DNA of 6,546 nucleotides from RPRB01 sp035501615. Lineage in GTDB: Bacteria; Myxococcota; Myxococcia; Myxococcales; Myxococcaceae. Positions 5,275-6,546 of the stretch are shown in pieces (within the stretch, counting starts at the first letter, position 1; every line of letters begins with the position of its first letter). The stretch is from NCBI GenBank assembly GCA_035501615.1, contig DATJVY010000028.1, forward strand, positions 1 through 6,546. The letters are read 5' to 3'. A program made the translations under genes and the position numbers. A model generated the notes under the pieces. It made no database searches, had not been told where the DNA came from, and worked only from the letters and a program-made list of their open reading frames with translations.

Positions 5275-6522
5275 TCACTTGTTCACGTGCACGGTCACCA
5301 CCACCGACTGGCCCGCACGGAGCTCGACTCCGGATGGGATGGCATCGAGCGTGATCCGCACCGGGATGCGCTGAGCCACCTTCACGAAGTTGCCGGTGGC
5401 GTTGTCGGGGGGGAAGAGCGAGAAGCGCGCGCCAGTCCCCCCAGAGAGGCTCTCCACCTTTCCGTGCAGCGTCCGTCCATAGGTGTCGACCTCGACGTCG
5501 GCCGGCTGACCGGGGCGCATCTTCCCGATCTGGGTCTCCTTGAAGTTGGCGGTGACGTACTTCTGGACCGGCACGAACTGGGCCACCGTCTGTCCCACCG
5601 AGAGCAGCGCCCCGGGGTGCGCGGTGATGCGGGTCACCGCTCCGTCGCCCGGCGACACCACCCGTGTCCACTCGAGGTTGAGGTTGGCCAGCGCCAGGGC
5701 GGCCTCGGCGCTCTTCACCCGGGCGTGCTGGTAGGCGGCGTTGGCCACGGCCGCCGCGATGCTCGCGTCGACCGGGCGGCTGACCACCAGACGACCCTCG
5801 GCCTCGTTCACCTGGGCCTGCGAGCGACGGAGCTGGTCCGCCGCGGCGCTCACCGCCGCCTGGGCCGCGGTCACCCCGGCCTGCGCGGAGAGGAACTGGG
5901 CCTGCCACTGATCGAACTGCTGCTGGGGAATGGCGTTCGCCTGCTGGAGCTCGCGGGCCCGGGCGATGTTGTTCTCCGCCAGCTTGAGGTCCGCCTCGCG
6001 GCTGACCAGGGTGGCCCGCGCCTGCTCGAGCTGGGCGCGCGAGCCGGAGACCGAGCGGCTGCTACCGACCAGGTTCGCCTCCGCCTGGGTCAGCGAGCCG
6101 CGGGCCGAGGCCTCCGCCACCGCGACCTGTGCATCCGCGGCCTGTGCCTGCGCCTGGGTGCTCTCCAGCTCGGCCGTGGCCTGGGCAACGCGCGCCTGGT
6201 AGTCCCGGTCGTCCAGCTGGAGGACCACGTCGCCCTTCTTGACCGACTGGTTCTCGGCGACCGGAACGGCAGCGACCTGCCCCGAGACGTGAGGAGCGAG
6301 CTGGACGACGTCGGCGTCGATCTGCGCGTCGTCGGTCTCCTCCTTCCCAGCAGTGAAGAGCACGTAGAGGAGCACCCCGAGGACCACCACCCCGGCGACG
6401 CCACCGACGATCCTCAGCGCGCGCCGCTTCTTCGCGGCGACCAGCGCCGGGTCCCCGTTCTTGCCCTGCGCATCTCGTGCCTGGGCCTGCTCCGGTGCCC
6501 GCTCCACCGCGGCATCCGCCAT
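5275..6522 (-). CDS. emrA: EmrA/HlyD-type membrane-fusion (periplasmic adaptor) protein
   Basis: This 415-residue protein links the inner-membrane pump to the outer-membrane channel. It has a charged cytoplasmic N-terminus (1-35), one membrane anchor (about 36-57), then TDDAQIDADVVQLAPHVSGQV (63-83), the usual entry to the biotinyl-lipoyl-like domain. The first half of that domain ends near VVLQLDDRDY (99-108). A long Ala/Gln/Glu-rich coiled-coil hairpin (about 109-275) follows. The second lipoyl half is LEWTRVVSPGDGAVTRI (283-299), and VTANFKETQIGKMRPGQPADVEVD (about 323-346) begins the beta-barrel. GTGARFSLFPPDNATGNFVKVAQRIPVRI (about 362-390) is a strong EmrA-subfamily signature. The ATG at 6522 has GGGAG (6530-6534) 7 bases upstream. 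It is the first gene of the run within the window; promoter and any regulator (often a TetR- or MarR-type gene in such clusters) would lie beyond base 6546. Confidence 0.94.
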   Translation of the reverse strand: MADAAVERAPEQAQARDAQGKNGDPALVAAKKRRALRIVGGVAGVVVLGVLLYVLFTAGKEETDDAQIDADVVQLAPHVSGQVAAVPVAENQSVKKGDVVLQLDDRDYQARVAQATAELESTQAQAQAADAQVAVAEASARGSLTQAEANLVGSSRSVSGSRAQLEQARATLVSREADLKLAENNIARARELQQANAIPQQQFDQWQAQFLSAQAGVTAAQAAVSAAADQLRRSQAQVNEAEGRLVVSRPVDASIAAAVANAAYQHARVKSAEAALALANLNLEWTRVVSPGDGAVTRITAHPGALLSVGQTVAQFVPVQKYVTANFKETQIGKMRPGQPADVEVDTYGRTLHGKVESLSGGTGARFSLFPPDNATGNFVKVAQRIPVRITLDAIPSGVELRAGQSVVVTVHVNK

Positions 6523-6546
6523 CTGCTCTCTCCCTCGGGACCTCGA

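Noticed and set aside
3740..5374. 544-codon + strand open frame antisense to the outer-membrane factor
   Set aside because: No recognisable domain; it overlaps three well-supported genes on the other strand.
5252..5908. N-terminal extension of the TolC-type frame into the adaptor gene
   Set aside because: The extension is low-complexity and overlaps the well-supported adaptor coding region; the real signal peptide begins at the TTG at 5251.
1..6546. Mobile element, CRISPR, tRNA/rRNA or toxin-antitoxin content
   Set aside because: No direct repeat array, terminal inverted repeats, transposase or integrase motifs, tRNA-like clover sequence or toxin-like small pair was seen; composition is even throughout.

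Overview
The window is uniformly GC-rich (roughly 70% by eye), with dense genes, strongly GC-biased third positions, GGAGG-type ribosome binding sites and one TTG start. This fits a high-GC Gram-negative proteobacterium-like or myxobacterium-like genome. Gram-negative is supported directly by a TolC-type outer-membrane protein and a membrane-fusion protein. The closer guess of Myxococcota is inference from composition and style only. No tRNA, rRNA, mobile element, CRISPR array or composition break was seen.

Layout. The left edge (2-331, +) is the 3' part of a DoxX-family membrane protein, closed by a textbook intrinsic terminator (360-389). A leader of about 130 bases then leads to a small exported coiled-coil protein of unknown function (521-778, +). 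That gene meets a convergent FMN-dependent nitronate monooxygenase-family gene (779-1849, -) with no base between the two stop codons. A strong hairpin just inside the 3' end of the latter (791-812) may terminate the rightward transcript.

Everything from 6522 down to 2353 (-) reads as one tripartite drug-efflux operon in the order EmrA/HlyD-type membrane-fusion protein, TolC-type outer-membrane factor, EmrB-type 14-TM MFS pump. The gaps are only 23 and 4 bases. Together the three would form a channel from cytoplasm to outside: proton-driven pump in the inner membrane, periplasmic adaptor, outer-membrane duct. A small four-helix, SPW-like membrane protein (1963-2292, -) follows 60 bases further on. 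It may be a last operon member or have its own promoter.

The operon promoter and any regulator lie beyond the right edge. The window looks like ordinary chromosomal accessory or housekeeping content. I found no evidence of a previously undescribed system. The most useful points are start-site corrections, the abutting convergent stops with an embedded terminator, and two small uncharacterised proteins.
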